Shown piece after piece: positions 53,801 through 61,427 of a stretch of DNA of 64,000 nucleotides; positions within the stretch are counted from its first letter, which is position 1, and each line of letters begins with the position of its first letter. The notes beneath the pieces were generated by a model. It had not been told where the DNA came from and searched no databases. It saw nothing but the letters and a program-made list of their open reading frames with translations. The position numbers and the translations under genes were made by a program. Source of the stretch: Archivesica marissinica (Eukaryota; Mollusca; Bivalvia; Venerida; Vesicomyidae). The stretch is from contig CM026397.1 in the NCBI GenBank assembly GCA_014843695.1, positions 38,389,952 to 38,453,951 on the forward strand. Reading direction: 5' to 3'.

Positions 53801-56800
53801 GTATGTATACAAGATGGATGCTCTGTAGAGATACTGCAGGTGTATGATATACAAGATGGATGCTCTGTAGAGATACTGCAGGTGTATGATATACAAGATG
53901 GATGCTCTGTAGAGATACTGCAGGTGTATGATATACAAGATGGATGCTCTGTAGAGATACTGCAGGTGTATGGTATACAAGATGGATGCTCTGTAGAGAT
54001 ACTGCAGGTGTATGATATACAAGATGGATGCTCTGTAGAGATACTGCAGGTGTATGGTATACAAGATGGATGCTCTGTAGAGATACTGCAGGTGTATGTA
54101 TGATATACAAGATGGATGCTCTGTAGGGATACTGCAGGTGTATGTATGATATACAAGATGGATGCTCTGTAGAGATACTGCAGGTGTATGGTATACAAGA
54201 TGGATGCTCTGTAGAGATACTGCAGGTGTATGTATGATATACAAGATGGATGCTCTGTAGAGATACTGCAGGTGTATGATATACAAGATGGATGCTCTGT
54301 AGGGATACTGCAGGTGTATGGTATACAAGATGGATGCTCTGTAGATATTAGCAGGTGTATGATATACAAGATGGATGCTCTCTAGAGATACTGCAGGTGT
54401 ATGGTATACAAGATGGATGCTCTGTAGGGATACTGCAGGTATATGATATACAAGATGGATGCTCTGTAGAGATACTGCAGGTGTATGATATACAAGATGG
54501 ATGCTCTGTAGAGATACTGCAGGTATATGTATGATATACAAGATGGATGCTCTGTAGAGATACTGCAGGTGTATGATATACAAGATGGATGCTCTGTAGA
54601 GATACTGCAGGTGTATGATATACAAGATGGATGCTCTGTAGAGATACTGCAGGTGTATGTATGATATACAAGATGGATGCTCTGTAGAGATACTGCATGT
54701 GTATGGTATACAAGATGGATGCTCTGTAGAGATACTGCAGGTGTATGTATGATATACAAGATGGATGCTCTGTAGAGATACTGCAGGTGTATGATATACA
54801 AGATGGATGCTCTGTAGAGATACTGCAGGTGTATGATATACAAGATGGATGCTCTGTAGAGATACTGCAGGTGTATGTATGATATACAAGATGGATGCTC
54901 TGTAGAGATACTGCATGTGTATGGTATACAAGATGGATGCTCTGTAGAGATACTGCAGGTGTATGTATGATATACAAGATGGATGCTCTGTAGAGATACT
55001 GCAGGTGTATGATATACAAGATGGATGCTCTGTAGAGATACTGCAGGTGTATGATATACAAGATGGATGCTCTTTAGAGATACTGCAGGTGTATGGTATA
55101 CAAGATGGATGCCTCTGTAGGGATACTGCAGGTGTATGTATGATATACAAGATGGATGCTCTGTAGAGATACTGCAGGTGTATGATATACAAGATGGATG
55201 CTCTGTAGAGATACTGCAGGTGTATGTATGATATACAAGATGGATGCTCTGTAGGGATACTGCAGGTGTATGTATGGTATACAAGATGGATGCTCTGTAG
55301 AGATACTGCAGGTGTATGATATACAAGATGGATGCTCTGTAGAGATACTGCAGGTGTGTGATATACAAGATGGATGCTCTGTAGAGATACTGCAGGTGTA
55401 TGGTATACAAGATGGATGCTCTGTAGAGATACTGCAGGTGTATGTATGATATACAAGATGGATGCTCTGTAGAGATACTGCAGGTGTATGGTATACAAGA
55501 TGGATGCTCTGTAGAGATACTGCAGGTGTATGATATACAAGATGGATGCTCTGTAGAGATACTGCAGGTGTATGATATACAAGATGGATGCTCTGTAGAG
55601 ATACTGCAGGTATATGTATGATATACAAGATGGATGCTCTGTAGAGATACTGCAGGTGTATGATATACAAGATGGATGCTCTGTAGAGATACTGCAGGTG
55701 TATGATATACAAGATGGATGCTCTGTAGAGATACTGCAGGTGTATGTATGATATACAAGATGGATGCTCTGTAGAGATACTGCATGTGTATGATATACAA
55801 GATGGATGCTCTGTAGAGATACTGCAGGTGTATGTATGATATACAAGATGGATGCTCTGTAGAGATACTGCAGGTGTATGATATACAAGATGGATGCTCT
55901 GTAGAGATACTGCAGGTGTATGATATACAAGATGGATGCTCTGTAGAGATACTGCAGGTGTATGTATGATATACAAGATGGATGCTCTGTAGAGATACTG
56001 CATGTGTATGGTATACAAGATGGATGCTCTGTAGAGATACTGCAGGTGTATGTATGATATACAAGATGGATGCTCTGTAGAGATACTGCAGGTGTATGAT
56101 ATACAAGATGGATGCTCTGTAGAGATACTGCAGGTGTATGGTATACAAGATGGATGCTCTGTAGAGATACTGCAGGTGTATGTATGATATACATGTGTTT
56201 GTACTATTTTTCAGCTGGTAGTCTGTGCTGCAGTGTTTAAACTCTCACCGGAATTTCTCTGCTCGGAAAATCAGGTATGACTTCAGGATAAGTACCACAA
56301 ATGAGTTGTATTTTAATCACTCTGTGAAACAAGTCAACGTGAATGTTGCTTAAAATAGATACACAAGGTTTGCAATCCATATATACGTTCATTCCATGTC
56401 ATTTGGTCACATACGGTATATTAACCTGCCGAATAAATAAATAATTAACTGTTCATGATAGTCAGAAAATAGCTAAAATACAAAAGTACATCTAACTGCG
56501 CAGGAATACGAAACGCAACCGGTGGCAGAGAAAATGCCATCTTTCACTGTTTCAAAGCGGTGTAAGATGGAATTTTCTTTCACTGAGAGTTGTGACTGGT
56601 GAGACATTGTTTAGGTTTTATTTTTCCGGAAAGCATAAAAGAAAATACATTCACTTTCATGTTGAATACTGGAATACCGTAGTCATGTTGAATACTGGAA
56701 TACCGTAGTCTTGTTGAATACTGGAATACCATAGTCTTGTTGAATACTGGAATACCGTAGTCATGTTGAATACTGGAATACCGTAGTCTTGTTGAATACT

Positions 56801-59800
56801 GGAATACCGTAGTCATGTTGAATACTGGAATACCGTAGTCTTGTTGAATACTGGAATACCATAGTCTTGTTGAATACTGGAATACCGTAGTCATGTTGAA
56901 TACTGGAATACCGTAGTCTTGTTGAATACTGGAATACCGTAGTCATGTTGAATACTGGAATACCGTAGTCTTGTTGAATACTGGAATACCGTAGTCTTGT
57001 TGAATACTGGAATACCGTAGTCATGTTGAATACTGGATTACCGTAGTCATGTTGAATACTGGAATACCGTAGTCATGTTGAATACTGGAATACCGTAGTC
57101 TTGTTGAATACTGGAATACCGTAGTCATGTTGAATACTGGAATACCATAGTCATGTTGAATACTGGAATACCATAGTCTTGTTGAATACTGGAATACCGT
57201 AGTCTTGTTGAATACTGGAATACCGTAGTCTTGTTTTCCCAATATTCTCAAGTGTACATATACATAATGTATCATTTTCAGGATGCTTTCAACAAGTTTG
57301 AGAGTCCAGAGCATGTAATGAGGTTCTCTGAGGGTAAAATACTGTCCAAGGTGCAAATACACAACCCGGTGTTTGACTATGTTCCCCCAGAACTTGTAAC
57401 GTTGTATATATTTAACATGTAAGTATTAATATTGAGAATTAATTTATTTACAGAAGTCGCAAGAACTAGCTTTAGCTCTTTGCATGCTGGGTAAAATAGA
57501 AGCTTTAAATAGTTCAAATAATTGTAGCAGACGACAATTCATTAATGTGTATTTCTTATTTGTAACTGAATAAAGATATATTTGTCCACCTCCATGGTCG
57601 AGTGGTTACGGTCGCCGACTTGTATACCACTGTAACCTATCATCATTGATGGTCCACCTCCATGGTTGAGTGGTTACGGTCGCCGACTTGTATACCACTG
57701 TAACCTATCATCATTGATGGTCACGGGTCCGCCTCCATGGTCGAGTGGTTACGGTCGCCGACTTGTATACCACTGTAACCTATCATCACTGATGGTCACG
57801 GGTCCGCCTCCGTGGTCGAGTGGTTACGGTCGCCGACTTGTATACCACTGTAACCTATCATCATTGATGGTCACGGGTTCGACCGTGTCTCTTTATATGA
57901 AAAAGTTGGCAGTTTTTTACGGAGGTTGGTGCACTAAGTACTGGTTAACCGCTGGAGCCTGCCAAGGAAAGGTGTTGTTAGGTAGACTGCCCTTTCCTCA
58001 AATGGGAAACCGGTAGCTACATTACATAAATAATTAAAAAAATGCAAATATTTATATTATCTTTAACTGAAAATCCTGGAAGAGTGTTATTGAATTGCAT
58101 TACAATTGTGTTGTAGTGACACAGTTCTAATGAATTCCATGATATATTTCCGCTGCTAGCGTACAAAGAGTTAAAAGATACAACAACTGTCTTCCCCCCC
58201 CCCACAAACCTGTTGGTGATATGTGTTGTTTGTAAGCCAATCAGCAGGTTAGGAGATGAGGACAAGACTTGTGGGAGGCAGATTCCGGTGTTTTAAATGT
58301 GCAGGTTAGGAGATGAGGACAAGACTTGTGGGAGGCAGACTCCGGTAATTTAAATAATGGTGCAGGTTAGAATGAGATGAGGACAAGACTTGTGGGAGGC
58401 AGACTCCGGTGATTTGAATATGCAGGTTAGGATATGAGGACAAGGCTTGTGGGAGGCAGACTCCGGTAATTTAAATGTGCAGGTTAGGAGATGAGGACAA
58501 GACTTGTGGGAGGCAGACTCCGGTAATTAAATGTGCAGGTTAGGAGATGAGGACAAGACTTGTGGGAGGCAGACTCCGGTGATTTAATGTGCAGGTTAGG
58601 AGATGAGGACAAGACTTGTGGGAGGCAGACTCCGGCGATTTAAATGTGCAGGTTAGGAGATGAGGACAAGACTTGTGGGAGGCAGATCCGGCGATTTAAA
58701 TGTGCAGGTTAGAAGATGATGACAAGACTTGTGGGAGGCAGACTCCGGCGATTTAAATGTGCAGGTTATGAGATGAGGACAAGACTTGTGGGAGTCAGAC
58801 TCTTGTACTTTAAATGTGCAGGTTAGGAGATGAGGACAAGACTTGTGGGAGGCAGACTCTTGTACTTTAAATGTGCAGGTTATGAGATGAGGACAAGACT
58901 TGTGGGAAGCAGACTCTTGTGCTTTAAATGTGCAGGTTAGGAGATGATGACAAGACTTGTGGGAGGCAGACTCCGGTGATTTAAATGTGCAGGTTAGGAG
59001 ATGATGACAAGACTTGTGGGAGGCAGACTCCGGTGTTTTAAATGTGCAGGTTAGGAGATGAGGACAAGACTTGTGGGAGGCAGACTCTTGTACTTTAAAT
59101 GTGCAGGTTATGAGATGAGGACAAGACTTGTGGGAAGCAGACTCTTGTGCTTTAAATGTGCAGGTTATGAGATGAGGACAGACTTGTGGGAGGCAGACTC
59201 CGGTGATTTAAATGTGCAGGTTAGGAGATGATGACAAGACTTGTGGGAGGCAGACTCCGGTGTTTTAAATGTGCAGGTTAGGAGATGAGGACAAGACTTG
59301 TGGGAGGCAGACTCCGGTGTTTTAAATGTGCAGGTTAGGAGATGAGGACAAGATGTGTGGGAGGCAGACTCCGGTGATTTAAATGTGCAGGTTAGGAGAT
59401 GATGACAAGACTTGTGGGAGGCAGACTCTTGTACTTTAAGTGTGCAGGTTAGGAGATGAGGACAAGACTTGTGGGAGGCAGACTCCAGTGATTTAAATGT
59501 GCAGGTTAGGATATGAGGACAAGACTTGTGGGAGGCAGACTCTTGTACTTTAAGTGTGCAGGTTAGGAGATGAGGACAAGACTTGTGGGAGGCAGACTCC
59601 AGTGATTTAAATGTGCAGGTTAGGATATGAGGACAAGGCTTGTGGGAGGAAGATTCCGGCGATTTAAATGTGCAGGTTAGGAGATGAGGACAAGACTTGT
59701 GGGAGGCAGACTCTTGTACTTTAAATGTGCAGGTTAGGAGATGAGGACAAGACTTGTGGGAGGCAGACTTCGGCGATTTAAATGTGCAGGTTATGAGATG

Positions 59801-60665
59801 AGGACAAGACTTGTGGGAGGCAGACTCTGGTGATTTAAATGTGCAGGTTAGGAGATGATGACAAGACTTGTGGGAGGCAGACTCCGGCGATTTAAATGTG
59901 CAGGTTATGAGATGAGGACAAGACTTGTGGGAGGCAGACTCCGGTGTTTTAAATGTGCAGGTTATGAGATGAGGACAAGACTTGTGGGAGGCAGACTCTT
60001 GTACTTTAAATGTGCAGGTTATGAGATGAGGACAAGACTTGTGGGAGGCAGACTCCGGTGATTTAAATGTGCAGGTTAGGAGATGAGGACAAGACCTGTG
60101 GGAGGCAGACTCTGGTGATCTAAATGCTATTAGAAGTAAAGGGAACAGGATTTTTGCTGTAAGCATTTGTTGTAACGGCAGTTGAATTTTGGCAATGTTA
60201 GTTTAACAGCAGGTGGCAGGGGATGTTCATGCAACAGCAAGTGGGAGGGGATGTTGGCCATGTTGATGCAAGAAGTGGCAGGGGAAATTTGGCCATGTTG
60301 GTGTAACAGCAAGTGGGAGGGGATGTTGGTTTAACAGCTAGTGGCAGGGGATTTTAGCTATGTTGATGAAACAGGCAAGTGGGAGGGGATGTTGATTTAA
60401 CAGCTAGTGGCAGGGGATTTTGGCCATGGTGGTGTAACAGCAAGTGGGAGGGGATTTTAGCTATGTTGGTGTAACAGGCAAGTGGCAGGGGATGTTGGCC
60501 ATCATATGTTAGACCAACCTTGTATTTCTCCGTAGATGTCTAAACAACTTGTGTTTATTATGCATGCTGTACGATGTTCTCTTTACCTTCAGTGGAGGAA
60601 CTGCCCCATCATACGTGTACAGACTACTGAGCGAGTTCTACCATCCCGACGACCACACCTTGTAG
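23816..60665 (+). CDS. EIF2B2: EIF2B2: eIF2B subunit beta, complete gene (12 coding exons)
   Basis: eIF2B is the cytosolic guanine-nucleotide exchange factor for eIF2. The beta subunit, with alpha and delta, forms the regulatory core that senses phosphorylated eIF2. Exons: 23816-23892, 29330-29416, 30357-30476, 31579-31627, 34324-34433, 35263-35359, 37541-37600, 47067-47200, 49260-49320, 56215-56274, 57282-57418, 60593-60665. All phases agree, and the sum is 1,065 nt (354 residues plus stop; human 351). Landmarks are [15 protein letters not shown] (residues ~82-96), [15 protein letters not shown] (~156-170), [17 protein letters not shown] (~229-245), [16 protein letters not shown] (~314-329) and the terminal YHPDDHTL. 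All introns are GT-AG except the donor of exon 5 in its nearest copy. Ten of 11 introns are filled with satellites or mobile elements, stretching a 1-kb coding sequence over 37 kb. Confidence 0.95.
23940..25545. mobile_element. Candidate DNA transposon or foldback element with GACATCTCGACCCC inverted termini
   Basis: At 23958-24032 the motif GACATCTCGACCCC is repeated about four times. At 25477-25535 its reverse complement GGGGTCGAGATGTC occurs in two or three degenerate copies. The 1.6 kb between is AT-rich, has no long frame, holds two copies of a CAA(C/T)GCCAATTTTATTGA segment (24119 and 24258) and a TA microsatellite (24490-24511). This fits a non-autonomous element with repeated subterminal motifs in EIF2B2 intron 1. 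The exact ends and target duplication are not resolved. Confidence 0.55.
25670..25960 (-). mobile_element. Degenerate tRNA-derived SINE (family D-like)
   Basis: The reverse strand shows a diverged head (GAGCTCGAAC... with TTCGCTTACAGCGTGAACG on the plus strand). To its left is a body with TTCCTGGGTAAGAACCAGTA resembling the family D body TTTCCTGGGCAGGCTCCAG at 26810. It is degenerate and non-coding. Confidence 0.5.
26160..26240. mobile_element. SINE-type tail fragment ending in (CACT)n
   Basis: GGCGCGATATAGCCTGAACT is followed by GATGCGCCGTTAAACC and CACTCACTCAC. This looks like the 3' tail of a dispersed retroposon, identified from its form only. Confidence 0.45.
26740..26995 (-). mobile_element. 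SINE family D (tRNA-derived)
   Basis: In reverse orientation, the head near 26995 reads CCTCCGTGGTCGAGTGGTTA and CACGGGTTCGAGCCCC. The body runs through GAAAAAGTTGGCAG to CAGGAAAGGTGTTGTTAAG. The same element lies in plus orientation at 57590-58020, where its head is multiplied. The frame at 26730-26927 is SINE body. Confidence 0.75.
27105..27375 (+). mobile_element. SINE family A, near full-length copy
   Basis: Head CCAATGGTTAACACGATGAA and GCAGATTCGATCCCC, then body ACCAAGGTCTTGTGTCGGTG, the core GTATCATTGCACTATCCTCC, and tail GCAACGATAAATAAACGT. Frames at 26950-27303 and 27206-27430 are SINE sequence, not genes. Confidence 0.8.
27582..29311. repeat. 52-bp minisatellite, about 33 copies, ending 18 bp before exon 2
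   Basis: Units contain GTGTTGATCATTATAATGCT and GAAACAGTTGATGTGACTGT. The last unit runs into AGAATCTTTTCTATTACAG, the acceptor of EIF2B2 exon 2, so the array stops at the polypyrimidine tract. Confidence 0.95.
29330..29416 (+). CDS. EIF2B2: EIF2B2 coding exon 2
   Basis: Acceptor TTCTATTACAG; donor GCAAA|GTAATT. 1 nt + 28 codons + 2 nt. It reads [20 protein letters not shown], aligning with the human LLRQIITDHRWSNA. Confidence 0.85.
29417..30356. other. EIF2B2 intron 2, unique sequence
   Basis: This is the only EIF2B2 intron without a satellite or recognisable mobile element. The 87-codon frame at 29529-29792 has no recognisable motif. Confidence 0.6.
30357..30476 (+). CDS. EIF2B2: EIF2B2 coding exon 3
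   Basis: Acceptor TTTTGTTAG; 1 nt + 39 codons + 2 nt; donor GCCAG|GTTAAC. It encodes [20 protein letters not shown] and [15 protein letters not shown], the most conserved N-terminal block of eIF2B beta. The donor is the first of a series of copies in the following 42-bp array. Confidence 0.95.
30475..31148. repeat. 42-bp minisatellite starting at the exon 3 splice donor
   Basis: Each unit begins CCAGGTTAACAT, like the exon 3 donor CCAG|GTTAACAT, and continues ACTGTTTTATGACGGTGTCC and CAGTAATACA. About 16 units follow without a break from the exon, so most repeat the donor hexamer. Frames on both strands stay open because 42 is a multiple of 3. Confidence 0.95.
31579..31627 (+). CDS. EIF2B2: EIF2B2 coding exon 4
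   Basis: A 49-nt exon: acceptor TATTGTTGCAG, donor TTACAT|GTAACG. It encodes [16 protein letters not shown], aligning with the human stretch ending DQQESLH. The next 440 bp repeat its donor. Confidence 0.9.
31625..32062. repeat. 20-bp minisatellite starting at the exon 4 splice donor
   Basis: The unit CATGTAACGTATATTTCACA begins with the last exon bases CAT and donor GTAACG. There are about 22 copies, with variants GTAATG, GTAGCG and GTAACA. Confidence 0.95.
32239..33934. repeat. 101-bp satellite with 604-bp higher-order period
   Basis: Units contain AAATCAATATCTGAATTATT, CCCCTTGATCATGGTCTGCA and GATTTAGGGGTCAAAAACAA. There are about 17 copies. A marked variant (AAAAAATGG, then CAGAATTATTACATCCCC and GGTCGGC) recurs at 32601, 33205 and 33809, exactly 604 bp apart, so the array has grown by copying six-unit blocks. 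It lies in EIF2B2 intron 4. Confidence 0.95.
34324..34433 (+). CDS. EIF2B2: EIF2B2 coding exon 5, donor disrupted in its nearest copy
   Basis: Acceptor TTTTTTTTCCAG; 36 codons + 2 nt to ACG AG. It encodes [12 protein letters not shown] then [14 protein letters not shown], aligning with human KLLTSGG and IEAINELLVELEGT. Phase requires the exon to end at AG (34433). There the genome reads AG|ATAAGC instead of AG|GTAAGC, and reading on gives AGA TAA. The next in-register copy, 54 bp on (34487), has the proper GAG|GTAAGC but lies behind that stop. Confidence 0.8.
34380..34735. repeat. 54-bp array of exon 5 end plus donor (left part)
   Basis: Each unit is the last ~45 nt of exon 5 (CTGTGATAGATGTTATAACT ... 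GAATTAGAAACGAG) plus the intron start. Units alternate AG|ATAAGCAAC (34433, 34541, 34649) and AG|GTAAGCCAC (34487, 34595, 34703), giving a 108-bp dimer. 54 bp keeps the frame, but each unit ends with TAA. Confidence 0.95.
34737..34980 (+). mobile_element. SINE family B inserted in the 54-bp array, with target duplication
   Basis: The element runs from TGGAAGTCGTGATAGCGCAG to a tail AATTTGTATA. It is flanked on both sides by AACTAAAAACAG, a piece of the 54-bp unit, as expected for a target-site duplication. The insertion therefore happened after the array had formed. Confidence 0.85.
34969..35240. repeat. 54-bp array of exon 5 end plus donor (right part)
   Basis: This continues the array after the SINE: three clear units with GAG|GTAAGC, then decayed ones (AACGTAAACCACC, ACACGGTAAGCC). 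It ends about 20 bp before the exon 6 acceptor, so intron 5 is almost wholly array plus SINE. Confidence 0.9.
35263..35359 (+). CDS. EIF2B2: EIF2B2 coding exon 6
   Basis: Acceptor TTTTCTTTTCAG; donor CTAAAG|GTGCGA. 1 nt + 32 codons. It encodes [20 protein letters not shown], the strongly conserved block at the start of the eIF2B alpha/beta/delta Rossmann-like domain. Confidence 0.95.
35420..36026. other. EIF2B2 intron 6, unique part
   Basis: No repeat array and no exon are seen. Ordinary intron sequence. Confidence 0.5.
36027..37017. repeat. 66-bp satellite made from the SINE family A core
   Basis: There are fifteen units, the first twelve virtually identical. The unit runs GGATCGTGCAAGATGCGGAA ... 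TCTAATTCCATAAGC ... GGTTCATTTACATGCCCTGTG. It aligns end to end with the SINE segment at 61503-61570 (GGATAGTGCAATGATACAG ... CATTCC ... GGTTCTTTTACGTGCACGGTG). The array runs directly into the rest of a SINE at 37018. Because 66 is 3 x 22, the minus strand shows a false 278-codon frame. Confidence 0.9.
37018..37145 (-). mobile_element. SINE family A head and body, continuous with the 66-bp array
   Basis: On the minus strand: head GATCAAGTTGTTAACACATT and B-box GCAGGTTCGATCCCC, then body reaching ACAGAGGTCTCGGGAATCGG. The core that should follow is the 66-bp unit, amplified. Confidence 0.8.
37165..37537 (+). mobile_element. 5'-truncated LINE remnant ending at the exon 7 acceptor
   Basis: The open frame 37175-37402 encodes the C-terminal end of a non-LTR reverse transcriptase: a C-x2-C ... 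H-x4-C knuckle ([20 protein letters not shown]) followed by [15 protein letters not shown]. This pattern is common after the RT domain in invertebrate LINEs. About 110 bp of 3' UTR and a (TATTG)n tail follow. The tail merges with GTATTTGTAG, the splice acceptor of EIF2B2 exon 7. Confidence 0.75.
37541..37600 (+). CDS. EIF2B2: EIF2B2 coding exon 7
   Basis: Twenty codons: [20 protein letters not shown], matching human EAARKRKFHVIVAECAPF. Acceptor GTATTTGTAG, donor CAT|GTAAGT. The acceptor's T-rich run is the end of a LINE tail. Confidence 0.95.
37601..37952. other. EIF2B2 intron 7, unique left part
   Basis: A 350-bp stretch between exon 7 and the large array. It includes an open stretch from 37758 ([13 protein letters not shown]) that runs into the array and is not supported as coding. 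Confidence 0.5.
37953..46552. repeat. 27/28/32-bp minisatellite, 8.6 kb including a gap (CAAACAGAAACATACAACCCTATC)
   Basis: The common part is ACAGAAACATACAACCCTAT, preceded by CCAACAA (27 bp), CCAAACAA or CCAAACAT (28 bp), or with extra AAAC steps (32 bp). It is interrupted by a 1,000-N gap. Both strands give long false frames. It fills most of EIF2B2 intron 7 and stops where the exon 8-derived array begins. Confidence 0.95.
38888..39887. other. Assembly gap, exactly 1,000 N
   Basis: The gap is exactly 1,000 N with the same array on both sides. A round number suggests a placeholder, so true array length is unknown. Confidence 0.95.
46551..47066. repeat. 90-bp array of intron 7 end, 3' splice site and exon 8 start
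   Basis: GTTTGTAG|GGTCAG occurs at 46615, 46705, 46795, 46885 and 46975 before the real exon 8 at 47067. Each unit carries about 60 nt of exon 8-like sequence (TTGGCAGTAAGCCTGGCTA, ATAGAGACAACGGTGATCAA) and then intron end ATGTTTATAATGTACT. In frame each decoy ends in TAG at the next acceptor. A partial copy at 46551-46614 abuts the 28-bp array. Confidence 0.95.
47067..47200 (+). CDS. EIF2B2: EIF2B2 coding exon 8
   Basis: 44 codons + 2 nt. Acceptor ATGTTTGTAG, donor GGAGG|GTAAGT. It encodes [20 protein letters not shown] and [19 protein letters not shown], the central conserved block of the family. Only this copy continues into [10 protein letters not shown]; the five upstream decoys do not. 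Confidence 0.95.
47201..48040. repeat. 75-bp array of exon 8 end, donor and MITE left end
   Basis: Each of about 11 units has the last 32 nt of exon 8 (ATAGGAACACATACTGTCAT, GGCTAATGGAGG), the donor GTAAGT or GTAAGC, and then CTACAGTCAAACCTGTCTTA, the left terminus of the MITE that follows. It repeats exon, donor and transposon end together. Confidence 0.95.
48040..48221. mobile_element. MITE with ACAGTCAAACCTGT inverted ends in intron 8
   Basis: The left end TACAGTCAAACCTG (48040) and the right end ACATGTTTGACTGTA (about 48206-48220) are inverted. The interior has repeated GGCTGCTTAATACAGG-type motifs. About 180 bp and non-coding. Its first junction copy lies 17 bp after the exon 8 donor. 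The frame at 48086-48286 is inside it. A fragment of the same family lies at 16622-16690. Confidence 0.75.
48188..48995. repeat. 71-bp array of MITE right end plus flank
   Basis: About 11 units, each with AATGGAGGTTACACTAACAC, AGGTTTGACTGTATATGTGG (the MITE right terminus) and GTCTCCGTGGTGTTGGAACC from the flank. It mirrors the 75-bp array on the other side of the MITE. Confidence 0.9.
48995..49195 (-). mobile_element. SINE family C, reverse copy
   Basis: Reverse-strand head with CGTTTCTCACCAATGCAACC and GGGTTCGATCCTCG; tail GCGCCAACGAGAGTGATTAA. Matches the plus copy at 22087-22290. Confidence 0.7.
49260..49320 (+). CDS. EIF2B2: EIF2B2 coding exon 9
   Basis: 1 nt + 20 codons: [20 protein letters not shown]. 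Acceptor ATATTTTTCAG; donor CCA|GTAGGT, chosen because phase 0 fits exon 10. Copies of the last 22-24 nt of the exon with the donor follow. Confidence 0.9.
49321..49619. repeat. 32-bp array of exon 9 end plus donor
   Basis: The unit is GTAGGTAG followed by TCAGCAAAACATTACTCTGT and ACCA, i.e. the exon 9 end and its donor. About nine copies; AAAACA, ATACA and AAATA variants occur. Confidence 0.95.
49655..49800 (+). mobile_element. Probable tRNA-derived SINE
   Basis: GGACAAGTGGCTACGGTC, then GGGTTCGAATCCCGCTGGG, a good B-box. The A-box is poor and the spacing is stretched. Family uncertain. Confidence 0.55.
49951..56191. repeat. 42/46-bp minisatellite, 6.2 kb, ending 23 bp before exon 10
   Basis: Units contain TACAAGATGGATGCTCTGTA and GAGATACTGCAGGTGTATG. 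A TATG insertion gives the 46-bp form. There are roughly 145 units. The minus strand is nearly stop-free in all frames, producing false frames up to 1,643 codons ([12 protein letters not shown] repeats). Each unit carries CTGCAG|GTGTATG, which resembles a splice junction. The array stops just before the polypyrimidine tract of exon 10. Confidence 0.95.
56215..56274 (+). CDS. EIF2B2: EIF2B2 coding exon 10
   Basis: Twenty codons: [20 protein letters not shown], matching human LIVCAPMFKLSPQF. Acceptor GTACTATTTTTCAG, donor CAG|GTATGA. Confidence 0.95.
56660..57236. repeat. 26-bp minisatellite, about 22 copies
   Basis: The unit is GAATACTGGAATACCGTAGT plus CTTGTT or CATGTT. It lies in intron 10 and ends 46 bp before exon 11. 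Minus-strand frames (VFQYSTRL) are artefacts. Confidence 0.95.
57282..57418 (+). CDS. EIF2B2: EIF2B2 coding exon 11
   Basis: 45 codons + 2 nt. Acceptor ATCATTTTCAG, donor AACAT|GTAAGT. It encodes [19 protein letters not shown] and [18 protein letters not shown], the most diagnostic motif of the family. Confidence 0.95.
57450..57570. repeat. Dispersed repeat fragment, reverse copy of 14870-15002
   Basis: CTTTGCATGCTGGGTAAAAT and TTGTAGCAGACGAC are the reverse complement of the copy near 14940-14980. Family unknown. Confidence 0.55.
57590..58020 (+). mobile_element. SINE family D with four tandem heads
   Basis: The head segment with CCATGGTCGAGTGGTTACGG and TCGCCGACTTGTATACCACT is present four times (about 57590, 57652, 57730 and 57807; spacing 62-78 bp). 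A single body follows (CACGGGTTCGACC, AAAAAGTTGGCAG, GGAAAGGTGTTGTTAGG). Each head keeps the A-box-like TGGTCGAGTGG; only the last two of the first three carry CACGGGTC before the next head. Confidence 0.75.
58245..60125. repeat. 57-bp minisatellite, about 33 copies
   Basis: Units contain AGGACAAGACTTGTGGGAGG, CAGACTCCGGTGATTTAAAT and GTGCAGGTTAGG. Variants TCTTGTACTTTAA and GTGTTTTAA alternate in blocks. 57 is a multiple of 3, so a 333-codon minus-strand frame ([16 protein letters not shown]) appears. It lies in intron 11. Confidence 0.95.
60185..60505. repeat. Irregular ~30-40 bp repeat (AACAGCAAGTGGGAGGGGAT)
   Basis: Motifs TTTAACAGC(T/A)AGTGGCAGGG and GGCCATGTTGGTGTAACAG alternate irregularly, immediately before exon 12. 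Confidence 0.8.
60593..60665 (+). CDS. EIF2B2: EIF2B2 coding exon 12 and stop
   Basis: 1 nt + 23 codons + TAG at 60663-60665. It encodes [20 protein letters not shown], aligning with the human C-terminus [20 protein letters not shown]. Acceptor CTTTACCTTCAG. Confidence 0.95.
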
Positions 60666-60764
60666 CACGTGATACAAGTGATACATACAGACAATATTTA
60701 CCCAGTCAACGTACAAATGCTCGTCACAGATCAAGGCAGTCAAGGATAACTGTACTCTGTGCTC

Positions 60765-60770
60765 AATAAA
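60765..60770 (+). terminator. EIF2B2: Polyadenylation signal of EIF2B2
   Basis: AATAAA lies 100 bp after the stop codon, giving a short 3' UTR. Another candidate is GAAATAAAAC at about 60880. Confidence 0.7.
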
Positions 60771-60789
60771 CGGAACAAAAACACAAGAA

Positions 60790-61427
60790 TATTTATAGTA
60801 ATATCTATTTTACTTCAGTCAAAAAGCAGTCAAAATAGGTTAAACTTTGCATAAATCTGGAATGTATGGTTATTGTGGTGGAAATAAAACAACAAACCAC
60901 TCTCAAACAAGTAAACAACATTTACAACATCAAATAGCACTAATATAAAATACTATGAATCTTCTAAATAATTGTAACACCTCTTTGCTGCACGTTGCTT
61001 AATTATGATAAGAAGTCACAGTTTGCATATGTTAACTTAAGTTAAGAACTATTTTAATAGCTACACGTGTTGGATAATCCATGGTTTGGAAAATACGTTC
61101 ATTAAGACTGATCTTAATCCTTACAGGGCCGTGTCCATGGTTTGTCATTGGAAGAGGGATGGGTGTGTTGAATGATATTGCTTTGCAAAGGGGGGAGAGC
61201 AAGTGAATAATTCCAAAAGAGCTTCTGGCATCCTTTCCCCCCCTACCCCACCCACACCCCACACAAAGATGTTTGACACTTACTAGGAGTGTGCACTGTT
61301 CAAAGCAAATCTGGGTTTTAAAATGTAATCTTAATCAATTACTTTGTACTCCATAATTTACTGGATTTGTTCTACATGTTTATGATTAGTTGGCCATATT
61401 GTTATGAAGAGATGCGTGTGTGTTTTA
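60790..61427. other. 3' flank of EIF2B2, unique sequence
   Basis: No exon or repeat family is recognised. The 76-codon minus-strand frame (61032-61262) contains a C-rich run and no motif. Confidence 0.5.

Noticed and set aside
49845..56194. Giant minus-strand frames of up to 1,643 codons
   Set aside because: They are translations of a 42/46-bp array with no stop in the unit, appear in several overlapping frames and have no composition or motif of a real protein.
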